This document shows, in pieces, positions 23,110 to 34,376 of a stretch of 64,000 bases of DNA; the stretch's first letter is position 1; each line of letters starts with the position of its first letter. The position numbers were made by a program, and so were the translations under genes. Under the pieces are notes generated by a model. That model worked only from the letters and a program-made list of their open reading frames with translations. It was not told the origin of the DNA and made no database searches. The DNA comes from Ostrinia nubilalis. Its lineage: Eukaryota > Arthropoda > Insecta > Lepidoptera > Crambidae. The stretch covers positions 10,002,501 through 10,066,500 of the forward strand of contig NC_087118.1 of the NCBI RefSeq assembly GCF_963855985.1. The letters run 5' to 3'.

Positions 23110-23195
23110 AAAAAAAGAGTTCTTGTCCAATGTGACTCGAACCCGCAATTCTTGAACTGTTTTATCACTCAGGCCACACTATATCGGCCATGCAG
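23110..23195 (-). other. tRNA-like module (A-box and B-box) upstream of LINE ORF1
   Basis: The minus strand reads TGGCCTGAGTG (A-box-like) and, about 30 bp later, GGTTCGAGTCAC (B-box-like), then GGACAAGAAC and a run of T. This is the pattern of an internal RNA polymerase III promoter with terminator. It does not fold into a sound tRNA cloverleaf, so it is not called a tRNA gene. An inverted copy is at 47065-47140. Confidence 0.5.
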
Positions 23196-23400
23196 TCCTC
23201 TTACTTGTACGGCGAAATTAGCGACCAGTTACACAAAGCAAATGATGACGGTGCTATCGAATTGTGCGCAGTACTACCATTCAGAATCAACAGATGGCGT
23301 CATATTGTCATTACGGGATAATAGTCATAATATACAGCGCAGTAATAGTCAGTTTTCTATAACACTTGCCACTTTCGAATAACATAAACGGCACCAAGAA

Positions 23401-23820
23401 TGTCACAATACTATTTTTCTAGATTTACGCTTATTTGATAAATAGTTTATAAAGATTATAACGTCCACTCACTTATTATGGTTCTATGTCACTTTATTTT
23501 CATTGTTTATCACCTATTTTTAATTTAGCGAGCACTTAAAAACACAAACAATTTTCGTCATTATTTCACAAATGTCCGACAGTTTCTTGAAGATAACACT
23601 GTCACTACTTAATTGAATAACAATTAGTACTTTTTTCACATTTTAATGTCTTAAGTCACGTTTTAATGTTTTTTATTTATCAAAAATCACGGAGCCGATG
23701 TTTACCTGACGGCTAGCGCCATCTACCTTTAGTTTAGTTCACGTTCAATTGTCACTGTGTGCACACATCAATAATAAACCTATCAAGCTTCATCAAGTGT
23801 TTTCCTGTTCACTATCAAGA
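23401..23820 (+). repeat. putative BEL/Pao LTR in the left arm
   Basis: TGTCACAATAC at 23401 begins a roughly 420-bp segment that ends near TTCACTATCA (23816), directly before the leader with TGGTCCTTCCAGC, a block common after BEL LTRs. The inverse copy is split between 32.7-33.14 kb and 46.13 kb by the nest. The boundaries are inferred. Confidence 0.5.
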
Positions 23821-24300
23821 TAAATGTATGAGTTAACAAGGACTCATACATTTAATGGTCCTTCCAGCATTAATTATTGGTGTTCTTTGTGGTTTTTGTG
23901 TGGTTGCGAATCGGCTCAACTGGCCTCCCGGAAGAGGGTCTCACCGGTTGAGTTGAGAAGGCGCATAAGACCATACGAGGACTACGGGAACGCTAATAAA
24001 CTGAACAAGCTGTACCTACAAGAAACACTGCTGCAACAAAAGGCGCTACAAGACCATTCATCAGCTATCAAGAGCTAACTTACAAGTTTTTGCTATCAAG
24101 AGCATCTCTATCAAGAAACAAGTGAATTCTACTGCTATCAAGAGCAACCAACAAGAAATCAAGTTCATCAAGCCGACACGAACGTTGAAACTCACATATC
24201 AAGGTAGCAAGACAAGAAAAACAGGAACCAACAAGCTCTATCAAGTTTTCAATTAATCAAGTTACAAATTCTCATCAAGCTTCCGAAGTGAACAAGCACC

Positions 24301-24930
24301 ATGGAAGAATTCAAATCGCTACTCCAAAACCAACAACAAGTAGTCACGGGAATAGAGACTTTGCTATCTAATTTCAAGAAAGATGGCAAAGATCGGAAAA
24401 CTCCGGACTACATCAAAAGAAAACTATCTAGAACTTTATTGGAGAGAATTCGAAGTGACGCATAACAAGTTGTGCCAATACGAAATGGAAGACTGTGATT
24501 ATTTTATTGAAAATCATTACGAAACCGCGAAAAATCTGTATCATGAAACCAAGACAAAAATCCAACAAGCTGCAGGTCATCTCTTGAAGCCGGCCACCCT
24601 ACTCTCCAGTCCATCAACCGCGTCGACCTCTAACCTGAAACCTCCCTCGCCAGTGGCATTCATCCCACCACCGCGAGCCGAAACAACACCGAAACCAGAG
24701 TTTAAACAACAAGGTAACAACAGCAAGCTGGACGAAACGATGCGGAAACAACACAGCAACTTTAAAGCTCTCGGTCGCACATTATCAAACATCAATTTGA
24801 CCAACACCTCGGAGAAATGGGAGTTCGAGGACGTCCTTAAAAACCTGGAAGCACGCTGGTCTGCAATCGACACACTACACTGGGAGCTCGACAGCATTTT
24901 TAACGGAGAAAATGATAAATTATATCACGT
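24301..24930 (+). pseudogene. BEL/Pao gag N-terminal part, left arm
   Basis: An ATG at 24301 starts MEEFKSLLQNQQQ; the frame is lost near 24420 and continues from the 24383 frame with LYWREFEVTHNKL and YFIENHYETAKNLY, then a Pro-rich linker and TSEKWEFEDVLKNLEARW, which is the BEL gag start (DUF1759-type proteins). The text breaks at LYHVL, where both arms share an internal deletion, and the Copia element inserts right at this point. Gag forms the particle. It is non-functional here. Confidence 0.75.
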
Positions 24931-24935
24931 GTTGG

Positions 24936-25056
24936 TGTTGGAATGTGTAACAAAATGTAAACAGTAGCGCCACCTATTTGACCACTTGGGCTCAGTTCAA
25001 TAATTTAAAAAAAAAATAAAGTTAGTCGTTGTCCAGCCATATTGTGTTTCATTATA
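24936..25056 (+). repeat. Copia 5' LTR
   Basis: 121 bp, TGTTGGAATG to TTTCATTATA. No difference from 29187-29307 is seen by eye, which indicates recent insertion. Confidence 0.93.
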
Positions 25057-25111
25057 GGTTATGGGCCTATCTCGCGAGTTAAAGTAATTTTGGTGTAAAT
25101 ATAGTGCAAAA

Positions 25112-28100
25112 ATGACGACAAATCTTATTGCAAGCATTGCAAAGCTCAAAGGCAGAGAAAATTATGAAGATTGGGCGTTTGCCGTGGAAAACTACCTCAT
25201 ATTGGAAGGCATGCAACAGTGCATCACGACCGGCGGCGATCCAAACGATGCGAAGGCAAAAGCCAAGATAGTTCTAACTATAGATCCCAGTTTATTCGTA
25301 CACATCAAAAGTGAATCAACAGCAATGGGACTGTGGCAAAAGCTGAAAAAACTATTTGATGATAATGGTTACACGAGACGCATCGGATTGCTTCGGAACC
25401 TCATTTCTATCCGTCGAGAAAATTGTGAATCAATGTCTCAATACGTTACTTCATTGTTAGAAACAAGTCAGAGATTGAACAATACAGGATTCAAAATCAG
25501 TGACGAATGGGTCGGCTCCTTATTGTTAGCAGGATTGCCTGAAAAATTTGAGCCCATGATTATGGCGGTGGAGCATTCAGGTATTGAGTTGACAGCCGAC
25601 GCCATTAAATCAAAGTTATTGGACATGGAGGACGGATGTGAGGTTGGTACGAGTTCTACGCAGAATGCGTTTGCAACGAAAGGTTGGCAACACAAAAAAA
25701 GAAACCAAACGCAAACGCATAGACAAACGTCATCGCAACAAAACGTCAAATCAAGTGTCAATGTCAGATGTTTTAAATGTAAACAATTAGGGCACTACAT
25801 GAATAAATGTGAAAATACTCCAAAAAGCAAAGAATCTAATGCAATTAGTGCAGTATTTCTCAGCGGTAACTTCAATCAAACAGATTGGTACGTCGATAGC
25901 GGTGCTAGCTGCCATTTAACATCTAAAAATGACTGGTTGTTGAACACAACAAATCAACACCAAGTGCAAGAGATTATCATCGCTGATAAGACGAAGATTT
26001 CTGTTGAAAGCAGTGGAGATGTACAAATAACTACACTTGTTGGAAACACCGAGCATGAGAACACAGTGATTGGAGTGTTATATGTTCCAAACTTGGCTAC
26101 GAATTTGTTATCTGTGAGCCAGCTAATTAGCAAAGGAAACAAAGTGACATTTGATACAAAGCACTGCTATATTTATAACCAAAAGAGCGAACTTGTGGCT
26201 ATGGCAGATTTGGTAGGAGGTGTCTATAAGTTGAGAACCAAACAAATAAATTGTTTGTTGACATCAGAATCTGCAAGTGTGTGGCACAGAAGATTTGGTC
26301 ATATAAACAGCAAAGACCTCAATGTGATGAGAGATGGTGCTGTGAAAGGAATGTCATACTCGGACAAGGCTCAGGTCAGTAAAACAAATTGCATTGTGTG
26401 CTGCGAGGGAAAGCAGGCCAGATTGCCGTTCAGTAACATTGGGAACAGAGGCAAGGAACTTCTTGATGTAGTACATGCAGATATTTGTGGGCCTATGGAA
26501 GCCAGATCTATAGGAGGGAATAAATACTTCTTGTTGTTCGTTGATGACAATAGTCGGATGGCATTCGTATATTTCCTGAAGACCAAAGATGAAGTATTCT
26601 CACATTTCAAGGCATTTAAGATGTTGGTGGAAAATCAGACAGGCAGGAAGTTGAAAGTGTTGAGGACAGACAACGGTACAGAATTCTGCAGCAAGGAATT
26701 TGAAAGTTTCTTACAAAGTGCTGGAATTGTCCATCAAAAAACATGTCCATACACGCCGGAACAAAATGGTCTCTGTGAGCGGTTTAACCGTACAGTGATA
26801 GAAAAGGCAAGATGTTTGTTATTCGATGCAGGGTTGCCCAAGCGTTTCTGGGCAGAAGCAGTGAATACTGCTGTTCATTTGAGAAATAGGTCAATCGCAT
26901 CAGGACTAGACAACAAAACGCCTATGGAGATCTGGACCGGGGCTAAGCCAGATGTCAGTAATCTACGTATCTTTGGAAGTAAAGCCATGGTACACATACC
27001 AAAAGAAAAAAGGCTGAAATTGGACAAAAAAGCGATTGAGTGTGTTCTTGTAGGGTACCCAGACAATGTAAAAGGTTACCGTGTTTACAATCCCAACAAT
27101 AACAGTATAACAATAGCAAGAGATATTGTTGTGATTGAGGAGGGGATTGAACAGAAACAAGATGTGATACACTTTGACATTAGTGAGAACACTGATAACA
27201 TTTTTCCAATGAAGGAAAAAAGAGAAGAATGTACCCAAGAAGTGGGGAACATGAGACACATAAGAAGACCAGAAGATCAGGAGCAGAAACATGTACTGAG
27301 TCCCAAGAGAGAAAGTTCAGTTACAGACGAAGAGGACTTTCAGGACTCCACAGATATGGTAGGGACTGAATTTGCAGAACCTGTTCGAGATTTCATGCTT
27401 CAGCCAGGGCTTCCCACCGAGTCCCCTGAGGCGGAGCCGGCTAAGCGTATCCGCAAGAAACCTGATCGGTACGGCTTCAGTAGTGTGTGTGTAAATCAAA
27501 CCAGTGAAATAAGTGCAAGTGAAATATCGTTAGATGAAGCGCTGAATGGACCAGAAAGTGAACAGTGGAAATTAGCAATGCAACGTGAATTTCAATCATT
27601 CGAAGAAAATAATGCTTGGGAATTAGTTGATATTCCACCTAATGGCACTATTGTACAATGTAAATGGGTCTTTAAACGAAAATTTGATAATGATAATAAA
27701 ATCAGGTACAGAGCCAGGTTAGTTGCTAAGGGCTTCACCCAAAGGCCAGGCATTGATTTTGATGAATGTTTTTCACCAGTTGTTAGACATTCCACTTTGA
27801 GATTGTTGTTCGCTTTAGCAGTTCAGCTTAATTTGGATATTTATCATTTAGATGTTGACACTGCTTTTCTGAATGGTTTGTTAAATGAAAATGTGTACAT
27901 GATGAAACCACCAGGTTTTCAAGGTAGCGATAATGATGTAAATAAAGTTTTGCGATTGAAACGTGCCATCTATGGATTGAAACAGTCATCAAGGGCATGG
28001 TACCAACGAGTTGATGAATTGTTGCAATCCATGGGTTACAAAAAATCTAAACTAGAGCCATGTTTATTTACTAAAATTGATAAAAATGTAAAGACCATTA

Positions 28101-28144
28101 TCGCATTATACGTTTGTTTTCTATTATTCGCATTATACGTATGA
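25112..28144 (+). pseudogene. Copia gag-pol: gag, protease, integrase and RT N-terminal half
   Basis: 1010 codons from an ATG 55 bp after the LTR. Domains in order: gag (1-215, LKGRENYEDWAFAVENYL), zinc knuckle CFKCKQLGHYMNKC (about 220-233), aspartic protease YVDSGASCHL (about 260), integrase HHCC (HRRFGHINS near 392, then CIVCCEGKQ) and D-D-E core (HADICGP near 456, RTDNGTEF near 518, NGLCERFN near 553), RT (ARLVAKGFTQRPGID near 866, VDTAFLNG, RAIYGLKQSS). Just before the expected catalytic YxDD box, near codon 1002, a 27-nt stretch carrying a second copy of TCGCATTATACGT (28101-28113 and 28128-28140) disturbs the frame and ends the protein. The catalytic aspartates are absent from this frame. 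Confidence 0.93.
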
Positions 28145-28178
28145 TTTCTTTGTTTTTTCGAATAATGAAAAAGAAACT

Positions 28179-29081
28179 GTGTTATTAAAGGAAACTCTGT
28201 CATCAAAATTTAAAATCAAAGATTTGGGATGTATTAAAAATTGTTTAGGCATGAGAGTAGTTACAGATAAAGAGAATGGTACTATAACTTTAGACCAAGA
28301 AAGTTACATTGAAGAATTGCTGTTAAAATTCAATATTTCTGATTGTAAGTCTGCAGAGACACCAATTGAACCTAGACTAAATTTGGCTAAAAGTGAGAAA
28401 TGTGAAAAAAGGTTACCTTATCAGAAACTAATTGGTTCACTTATGTATGTAGCTGTGCTCACGCGACCTGATATTGTTTTTTCTGTAAATTTCTTGAGCC
28501 AGTTTAATAATTGCTATAATGAGCAACATTGGGCCTATGCAAAAAGAGTTTTAAAATACTTGAAGAAAACTAAATCTTTCTGTTTAAAGTTTTCAGCTAA
28601 TGGTAATAATCAGTTAGAAGCTTTTGTAGATGCAGATTGGGCCAGTAATGTAATTTATCGGAGATCCTATACTGGATACTTTTTTAGGCTGTCAAATTGT
28701 GCAGTTTCTTGGGAAACCAAAAAGCAAATCACTGTAGCACTGTCCAGTATGGAGGCCGAATATATGGGCATTTCGGAGAGTTGTAAAGAAGCTGTATACT
28801 TGCGAAATCTGTTGTTTGAATTAACTGATGAAACCTATCCAATTCCAATATTTAATGACAATCAGTCAGCCCATAAGTTGTCGGCCAATCCTATTTACCA
28901 CAAACGATCAAAACACATAGATGTGAGGTATCATTTCTGTAGAGAAAAAGTTGCTGATGAAATTGTAAAAATTAAATACCTATCCACTTCAGAGATGCCC
29001 GCAGATCTGCTAACTAAGGGTTTATGTAAAATGAAACATTATAATTTTTTACAAATGTTTGGTTTATTTGATCGAAAATAA
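28179..29081 (+). pseudogene. Copia gag-pol continuation: RT end and RNase H
   Basis: After the break the polyprotein continues in a different frame. It has KIKDLGCIKNCLGMRV, LIGSLMYVAVLTRPDI, the RNase H block AFVDADWASN, KQITVALSSMEAEYMG and NPIYHKRSKHIDVRYHF, ending MPADLLTKGLCKMKH and a normal stop at 29079-29081. The RNase H Asp-Glu-Asp residues look present. The two parts would be one enzyme in an intact copy. Confidence 0.92.
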
Positions 29082-29186
29082 TTTGTATTTAGTTTATTAT
29101 AGCATCATGGAGATGTGTGATATGAAATGTTGTGATGGATAATAATGTGGTAGTTATAATGCATCTATTATTTTGTTAAGTGGGGA

Positions 29187-29307
29187 TGTTGGAATGTGTA
29201 ACAAAATGTAAACAGTAGCGCCACCTATTTGACCACTTGGGCTCAGTTCAATAATTTAAAAAAAAAATAAAGTTAGTCGTTGTCCAGCCATATTGTGTTT
29301 CATTATA
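29187..29307 (+). repeat. Copia 3' LTR
   Basis: 121 bp, same sequence as the 5' LTR, preceded by the polypurine tract at 29178-29186. Confidence 0.93.
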
Positions 29308-29312
29308 GTTGG

Positions 29313-29775
29313 GAAATATTAAACCATCGCTATAACAACAAGAAATTGATATTCTCAACTCATATGAACAAAATAATGAATTACACAATAATGAATTTAC
29401 CTATTCTACAACAAGCCACATCAAATCAGGTCAAGCGCATACATGACGTAACGACGGAATGTCTAAATGGAATTAAAAACCTAGGTGTAAGCATAAACAC
29501 CTGGGACCCCATGCTCGTACACATATTGTCATTGAAACTTGACCCCGAAACTCACAATGAATACATGGCATCGTTGAAAGAACCCAGAGAGCTCCCGTCA
29601 CTCAAGGACTTTTTGGAATTTCTGGAAATCAAGTTTACAACGATGGAATCATCAAGACGCAAACAAGATAACACTCAGCCGAAAAATAACTACAATACAA
29701 ACAATCAATACAAACCACAACTCGTCAAATCATTCAATAAGATTTCCTTGTTGAAATCGGCCTTCAGGCTTCAGG
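29313..29775 (+). pseudogene. BEL/Pao gag middle part, left arm and spacer
   Basis: After the Copia target duplication the gag continues: ILNHRYNNKKLIFSTHMN, TSNQVKRIHDVTTE, INTWDPMLVHILSLKLDPE, LKDFLEFLEIKFTT. The inverted repeat ends at 29642; 29643-29775 is the spacer and carries further gag (RRKQDNTQPKNN, QYKPQLVKSFNK), the same segment that starts the BEL pol at 21490 on the minus strand. A 12-bp insertion (NYTI) distinguishes this arm from the right one. Confidence 0.78.
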
Positions 29776-30415
29776 CGTTGTAAACTTGATTTCCAGAAAT
29801 TCCAAAAAGTCCTTGAGTGACGGGAACTCTCTGGGTTCTTTCAACGATGCCATGTATTCATTGTGAGTTTCGGGGTCAAGTTTCAATGACAATATGTGTA
29901 CGAGCATGGGGGTCCCAGGTGTTTATGCTTACACCTAGGTTTTTAATTCCATTTAGCAATTCCGTCGTTACGTCATGTATACGCTTGACCTGATTTGATG
30001 TGGCTTGTTGTAGAATAGGTAAATTCATTATTGTGTTCATATGAGTTGAGAATATCAATTTCTTGTTGTTATAGCGATGGTTTAATATTTCCCAACACGT
30101 GATATAATTTATCATTTTCTCCGTTAAAAATGCTGTCGAGCTCCCAGTGTAGTGTGTCGATTGCAGACCAGCGTGCTTCCTGGTTTTTAAGGACGTCCTC
30201 GAACTCCCATTTCTCCGAGGTGTTGGTCAAATTGATGTTTGATAATGTGCGACCGAGAGCTTTAAAGTTGCTGTGTTGTTTCCGCATCGTTTCGTCCAGC
30301 TTGCTGTTGTTACCTTGTTGTTTAAACTCTGGTTTCGGTGTTGTTTCGGCTCGCGGTGGTGGGATGAATGCCACTGGCGAGGGAGGTTTCAGGTTAGAGG
30401 TCGACGCGGTTGATG
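29776..30415 (-). pseudogene. BEL/Pao gag, right arm, middle part
   Basis: The minus-strand copy of the gag. It runs from the Pro-rich linker (FIPPPRAETTPKPEFKQQGN) through LYHVL directly into the NHRYNNKKLIF block by way of a short out-of-frame join, showing that the internal gag deletion is older than the inverted duplication. Frames are open at 30069-30374 and 29876-30115 only. Confidence 0.72.
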
Positions 30416-31941
30416 GACTTGTAACGTTGCGGTTTTAGCTGTTTTTTTCAAATTGGTTTTCTTACTCGATATTTGGATTTAGGATACCACTAGCGACATC
30501 TATTGGCGGATTTAGAAGTTTGATTGAAGAAGGTTTGCAATAGATGGCGCTTTTTGCTCGGTCAATTCAAATATATTTTATTGAAACATTTCCTAATGTT
30601 TTTATTTAGATTATTCTATTTTTTAATGGAATATTTTCAGTGTTCTGGAAATTGTTTTCATCATGGTTTTTATTAGTGTTTACTTTCTTAAGCGGCGAAA
30701 CGAAACGTCTCGCGACATCTCTATGACTCGCGGCTGTCAGTTGAGCTGTCAAATCACTTTGGAATTTTGGTCAATCTTGCGCAACCGCAATTTTATTATT
30801 TTCGGGGATGTAATCCCCTGTGTTTCAAATCGTGTGATGCAGAATGCATCCACGATAATTTCGTAATATAATTTAAAATAATCACACATGAGGTAAGTTC
30901 CCGTCGGAGAATTTATTTATTTTTTCGTGATTGATAATTTTCGTATTCCAGTACGTGGTATTTCATGTGATCGTTTCTTTCAGAAATTTCCTAAACGTTA
31001 TGTTGGACGAGGGCTGGGATGCTGAAAACTGCGAGTGAAGTTCAAATTAGCGAGCAGTTTTTGTAAGTATTTGTTTCCCATTGCGGGTTTTTTCATAACG
31101 TTCCACTTGTGATGCTGACACTCGTATTTTTCGTTTCAGATGCGGGATTTTACAATTTTATAGATTTTACATTTTATAGTTCAAATATTTCATTTTTATA
31201 GACATTATTTTATAGACATTTCATATTCTAGATATTTCAATATTTCATATTGATTTCTTATCATTTCGTATAAATTATTTCTCCTTTCTAAACTGCTGAT
31301 CTCTTCGCATTTCCTCCTTGTCATCAAACCTCTGTCTCTGCAAGAGTGTGAACGCTTTCCTGCCGAGGAGATGCAAGAGCTTCATCTGGCACTGTGCGCT
31401 TGAGGCCGTGGAGGACGCTGCTTGTAGCCTAAAAGTGTACGAGACCCGTTGGACCCCGGAAGAAGAGAGGAACGTTCAGGGTAACGGCTTATAACCGCAT
31501 GGCTTCCAAGGTACCCACTTTTCCATCCTTCAAGTAGGAGTCTTTCCGACCTGACATCGCGCAGTTATCTTAACTAGTAGAGTCTTTTAATATTTAGGCT
31601 GAGTTTTAAGAAATTTGTAGTGGCAATAATATTCACCAAACCGAACCTAATTAACGACCCTGAATCCCTTGAGATTGGCACTATCTATTACAGTAGTTAT
31701 AATATCTTAATTGTTAACTGTATAAGAGTTTACTAGATAAAATAAATTGTGTCAATTGAGAGGGAGCTGTTTTATTTACATTTTTCTAATCTCATACAAG
31801 AAACGGTAACTCTTATAAATTTCTGCAAGCCGGACAACCTCATTTTCACGTGCAGACAACTCACCATCTTCTCAGTCTGCACCGGTGGCGGTTCAATTCC
31901 AGTCACCAAGCCGCCAGGAAAAAAATCCTTTCTTGCAGACT
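30416..31941 (-). mobile_element. solo LTR or LTR-like insertion, copy 2, with GACT target duplication
   Basis: The unit 30420-31937 (1518 bp) starts TGTAACGTTGC and ends TTTCTTGCA, with GACT at 30416-30419 and 31938-31941. The left arm shows the uninterrupted site near 24600-24615. It is inserted in the gag of the right arm. Relative to the host gag (-) its own orientation is + (same as copy 1). About 60 bp longer than copy 1, mostly from an AT-rich stretch at 31150-31270. Confidence 0.8.
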
Positions 31942-32222
31942 GGAGAGTAGGGTGGCCGGCTTCAAGAGATGACCTGCAGCTTGTTGGATTTTTGTCTTGG
32001 TTTCATGATACAGGTTTTTAGCGGTTTCGTAATGATTTTCAATAAAATAATCACAGTCTTCCATTTCGTATTGGCACAACTTGTTATGCGTCACTTCGAA
32101 TTCTCTCCAATAAAGTTCTAGATAGTTTTCTTTTGATGTAGTCCGGAGTTTTCCGATCTTTGCCATCTTTCTTGAAATTAGATAGCAAAGTCTCTATTCC
32201 CGTGACTACTTGTTATTGGTTT
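31942..32222 (-). pseudogene. BEL/Pao gag N-terminus, right arm
   Basis: The minus-strand frame contains the same LYWREFEVTHNKL and YFIENHYETAKNLY blocks as the left arm; the ATG corresponding to 24301 lies near 32250 with the same frameshift between. Leader and LTR-like sequence continue to 33139. Confidence 0.72.
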
Positions 32223-34094
32223 TGGAGTAGCGATTTGAATTCTTCCATGGTGCTTGTTCACTTCGGAAGCTTGATGAGAATTTGTAACTTGATTAATTGA
32301 AAACTTGATAGAGCTTGTTGGTTCCTGTTTTTCTTGTCTTTCTACCTTGATATGTGAGTTTCAACGTTCGTGTCGGCTTGATGAACTTGATTTCTTGTTG
32401 GTTGCTCTTGATAGCAGTAGAATTCACTTGTTTCTTGATAGAGATGCTCTTGATAGCAAAAACTTGTAAGTTAGCTCTTGATAGCTGATGAATGGTCTTG
32501 TAGCGCCTCTTGTTGCAGCGGTGTTTCTTGTAGGTACAGCTTGTTCAGTTTATTAGCGTTCCCGTAGTCCTCGTATGGTCTTATGCGCCTTCTCAACTCA
32601 ACCGGTGAGACCCTCTTCCGGGAGGCCAGTTGAGCCGATTCGCAACCACACAAAAACCACAAAGAACACCAATATTAATGCTCGAAGGACCATTAAATGT
32701 ATGAGTCCTTGTTAACTCATACATTTATCTTGATAGTGAACAGGAAAACACTTGATGAAGCTTGATAGGTTTATTATTGATGTGTGCACACAGTGACAAT
32801 TGAACTTGAACTAAACTAAAGGTAGATGGCGCTAGCCGTCAGGTAAACATCGGCTCCGTGATTTTTGATAAATAAAAAACATTAAAACGTGACTTAAGAC
32901 ATTAAAATGTGAAAAAAGTACTAATTGTTATTCAATTAAGTAGTGACAGTGTTATCTTCAAGAAACTGTCGGACGTTTGTGAAATAATGACGAAAATTGT
33001 TTGTGTTTTTAAGTGCTCGCTAAATTAAAAAGAGGTGATAAACAATGAAAATAAAGTGACATAGAACCATAATAAGTGAGTGGACGTTATAATCTTTATA
33101 AACTATTTATCAAATAAGCGTAAATCTAGAAAAATAGTATCGATACCTTCAGGTTCAATTGTCGTATAAACCAAAACCCTACTTTTCAGGAGAGCCAAAA
33201 AACGTTTTTTTTTTAAATAAAAAATCGTAACTTTTTTATTTGAGAAGTTATAAAAAAAATTCCAAGAGAAAACATTTTTCAATTTTTGCGATGAAAATCT
33301 AAATATTTAAAAAATGGGCATCTTCAGTAGTTTTAAAGTTAGCTTGGAGTTACGTCGTTGAAAAAGGCACTCGGTGGTTTATACGACCCATTATATTTGA
33401 CCTAAAAATAACTCTTTACGTCGTACCTATTTGAATTTTTTGTAAACACGAGACTGAAATTGATGGCTTAAAGACCATTAGATGTATTTTTTTTTTGGTT
33501 TATATACCCATTGATAAAGTGATTTATTCAAATGTATTATTAAAACTATGTATGTAAATAATGTATTGTTTACTATTTCCAGGCTTTTGTTGTTTAGAGA
33601 ATTTACACAAAGATATTAACAGTGTAAAAACTATATTTGGTTGAGGTAGAAATAATAAATGTGCTTGCATACGAAAAGTATCATTTTTTTTTACAATTTT
33701 GCAGGAAAATTATGGCAAAACAAATAATATTTCTAATAATTCTAAACAAAACTAATCACCATAAATTTTGAACAAAAAAATACAATTACAGCAAAACATT
33801 AAGACAGCTTTCCTGGTTTTCTGCTGACGCATATTGATTTCGTTTGGTTATGATAAATTTTGCATAAAGAGAAGAGCCCCAGTATGCTCAGGAGAAGGAT
33901 TTGTAATTTTTTGAGAATCTCTCTAAGGATTTTGTATCTTTACAAGAAACCCAAATTTAAATTACAGCTAAAAGTAACCACTACTGGCAACAATTAAAAG
34001 TTGGAGTACTTGTAAAGTAATAAACTATTACAGAGCATCTCAAAAGGGTATAAATAGCCTTCATGAGCACACTATGGCTTGTTTCAATAGGCTA

Positions 34095-34376
34095 GATGTC
34101 AAAATTTCAATTTATTTGTCCGCCAAACAGATAATTAGAAAATATGAGACTCATATTTTTTATTTTCTTTCATAATTTAATAATAACAGTGCTACATCGA
34201 GTTGAAATGGCGCAATACGTCACGCTTGAGTAGAATTTTTACTCAAAAGTGACGTCACGCGACATTTCAACTCAATATAATACTGTAATTCTTCGATTAT
34301 GGGAAAAATTTAAAATATGAGTCTAAATTTTCTAATTCTCTGTCTGACGGACTAAATAGAATTTCGATTTCATGAC
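34095..34376. repeat. foldback element (imperfect inverted repeat)
   Basis: The segment from GTCAAAATTTCAATTTAT (34098) to its inverse near 34376 pairs at about 75 percent by eye, including AATTAGAAAAT and GACTCATATTT on both sides, with a tighter central hairpin built on GAGTTGAAATG and CATTTCAACTC (34198-34275). No coding sequence. Confidence 0.6.

Larger units (their letters stand above)
24931..29312 (+). mobile_element. full-length Ty1/copia retrotransposon with 5-bp target duplication GTTGG
   Basis: The element 24936-29307 (4.37 kb) has two 121-bp LTRs that look identical, flanked by GTTGG (24931-24935, 29308-29312). The empty site is preserved in the inverted arm near 30083-30100. After the 5' LTR comes GGTTATGGGCC (25057-25067), the primer site type used by copia with part of initiator tRNA-Met; before the 3' LTR is the purine tract AAGTGGGGA. 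The internal region encodes one gag-pol polyprotein broken once in RT. Confidence 0.95.
23069..29642. repeat. left arm of a 2.2-kb inverted duplication (contains the Copia insertion)
   Basis: Without the Copia element the arm is about 2197 bp. It holds, in order, the 5' region of the minus-strand LINE, a BEL-type LTR (+), a leader and gag pieces (+). The same sequence runs in reverse from 47193 to 29776. The outer limit is at CCCAATGCAATATG, where the PHD ORF1 begins on this side and an RT fragment on the other. Confidence 0.85.

Noticed and set aside
23824..24078. 84-codon frame after the BEL LTR
   Set aside because: It lies in the leader; the inverse copy has the frame shortened, and no domain is seen.
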